A DNA stretch of 23,438 nucleotides from the NCBI GenBank assembly GCA_030685015.1, contig JAUXWS010000002.1, positions 1 through 23,438 on the forward strand, read 5' to 3'. A program made the translations under genes and the position numbers. This stretch comes from a bacterium (GTDB lineage: Bacteria; CAIWAD01). Shown here piece by piece: positions 23,079-23,438 of the stretch. The notes beneath the pieces were generated by a model, which had not been told where the DNA came from, did not search any database, and saw only the letters and a program-made list of their open reading frames with translations. Position 1 is the first letter of the stretch; every line of letters starts with the position of its first letter.

Positions 23079-23438
23079 TCAGCCGGCCTTGGCCATGTGC
23101 TGGCCGGCATGGGAGTTCAGTTCCGCCAGGCGTTGCACCCGCTCCTGGGTCTCCTCCACGATGGCGTGCACTTGGCGCGACATCTCGGCGACAGCACTGG
23201 CCTGCTCCTGGGTGGCGCCGGCGATGGCGCTTTGGGAGTCGCCCACGCTCTGGGTGATGCCCATGAAGGCGCCGATCATCTGCTCGACACGATCCGTGTC
23301 CTGGGCGATGGTCTGCGCCTCCTTCGAGATGCGCTGGGTGGCTTCGCCCGTCACGCGCGCCAGCTCTTTCACCTCGTTGGCCACCACAGAAAAGCCGCGC
23401 CCCAGGTCGCCCGCCCGGGCCGCCTCGATGGTGGCGTT
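23079..23438 (-). CDS. Methyl-accepting chemotaxis protein, C-terminal part
   Basis: The last 119 residues of a chemoreceptor; the 5' part lies beyond the window. The highly conserved hairpin tip is visible at the edge: [20 protein letters not shown] followed by EVKELA, which contacts CheA and CheW. The descending coiled-coil helix follows, with a [17 protein letters not shown] segment that normally includes methylation sites, and a short tail ending [10 protein letters not shown]. No C-terminal CheR-binding pentapeptide is seen. The gene implies a chemotaxis system elsewhere in the genome. Confidence 0.93.
   Translation of the reverse strand, partial: NATIEAARAGDLGRGFSVVANEVKELARVTGEATQRISKEAQTIAQDTDRVEQMIGAFMGITQSVGDSQSAIAGATQEQASAVAEMSRQVHAIVEETQERVQRLAELNSHAGQHMAKAG

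Overview
The window is GC-rich chromosomal DNA from a bacterium, probably of the FCB superphylum (Bacteroidota/Fibrobacterota and related candidate phyla). The main evidence is a PorX-type response regulator fused to a PglZ/alkaline-phosphatase domain and followed by tsaE, a pairing typical of FCB genomes. A DUF4468 protein, an outer-membrane beta-barrel protein and an SbsA-type Ig-like lipoprotein agree with this. The phylum cannot be fixed from this window alone.

Bases 1 to about 2450 are an integron cassette array without an integrase in view (a CALIN-type array). Three closely similar attC sites (135-261, 947-1071, 1704-1828) separate minus-strand cassettes: a higB-2/higA-2-like toxin-antitoxin pair, a secreted DUF4468 protein, and a vapBC pair. 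The leftmost cassette runs off the window. These genes are more AT-rich than the rest. Both toxin-antitoxin cassettes have a sigma70-like promoter placed so that the mRNA would begin at or next to the first start codon.

Bases 2450-3921 hold a small single-pass membrane protein (41 aa) with its own terminator, which separates the cassettes from the chromosome, and a SprT-like metallopeptidase. Divergent from these are mrp (Fe-S carrier ATPase) and then an outer-membrane barrel protein ended by a strong terminator. polA follows, complete with both nuclease domains. Facing it on the minus strand are an hsp20 small heat-shock gene, cutC and an M23 metallopeptidase with a membrane anchor. About 450 bases of atypical, unassigned sequence lie before secD.

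From 12.2 kb the plus strand carries secD-secF with a terminator. It then carries a compact likely operon: purA, terC, a Memo-family gene, a DUF2520 Rossmann gene, porX and tsaE. After a 276-base gap comes a lipoprotein gene, then a terminator, and finally the 3' end of a chemoreceptor gene on the minus strand, cut by the window edge.

No rRNA, tRNA, CRISPR array, transposase or integrase was seen. The most unusual features are the cassette array with its apparently leaderless toxin-antitoxin transcripts, the small membrane protein, and a set of phased TGTCA repeats upstream of hsp20.
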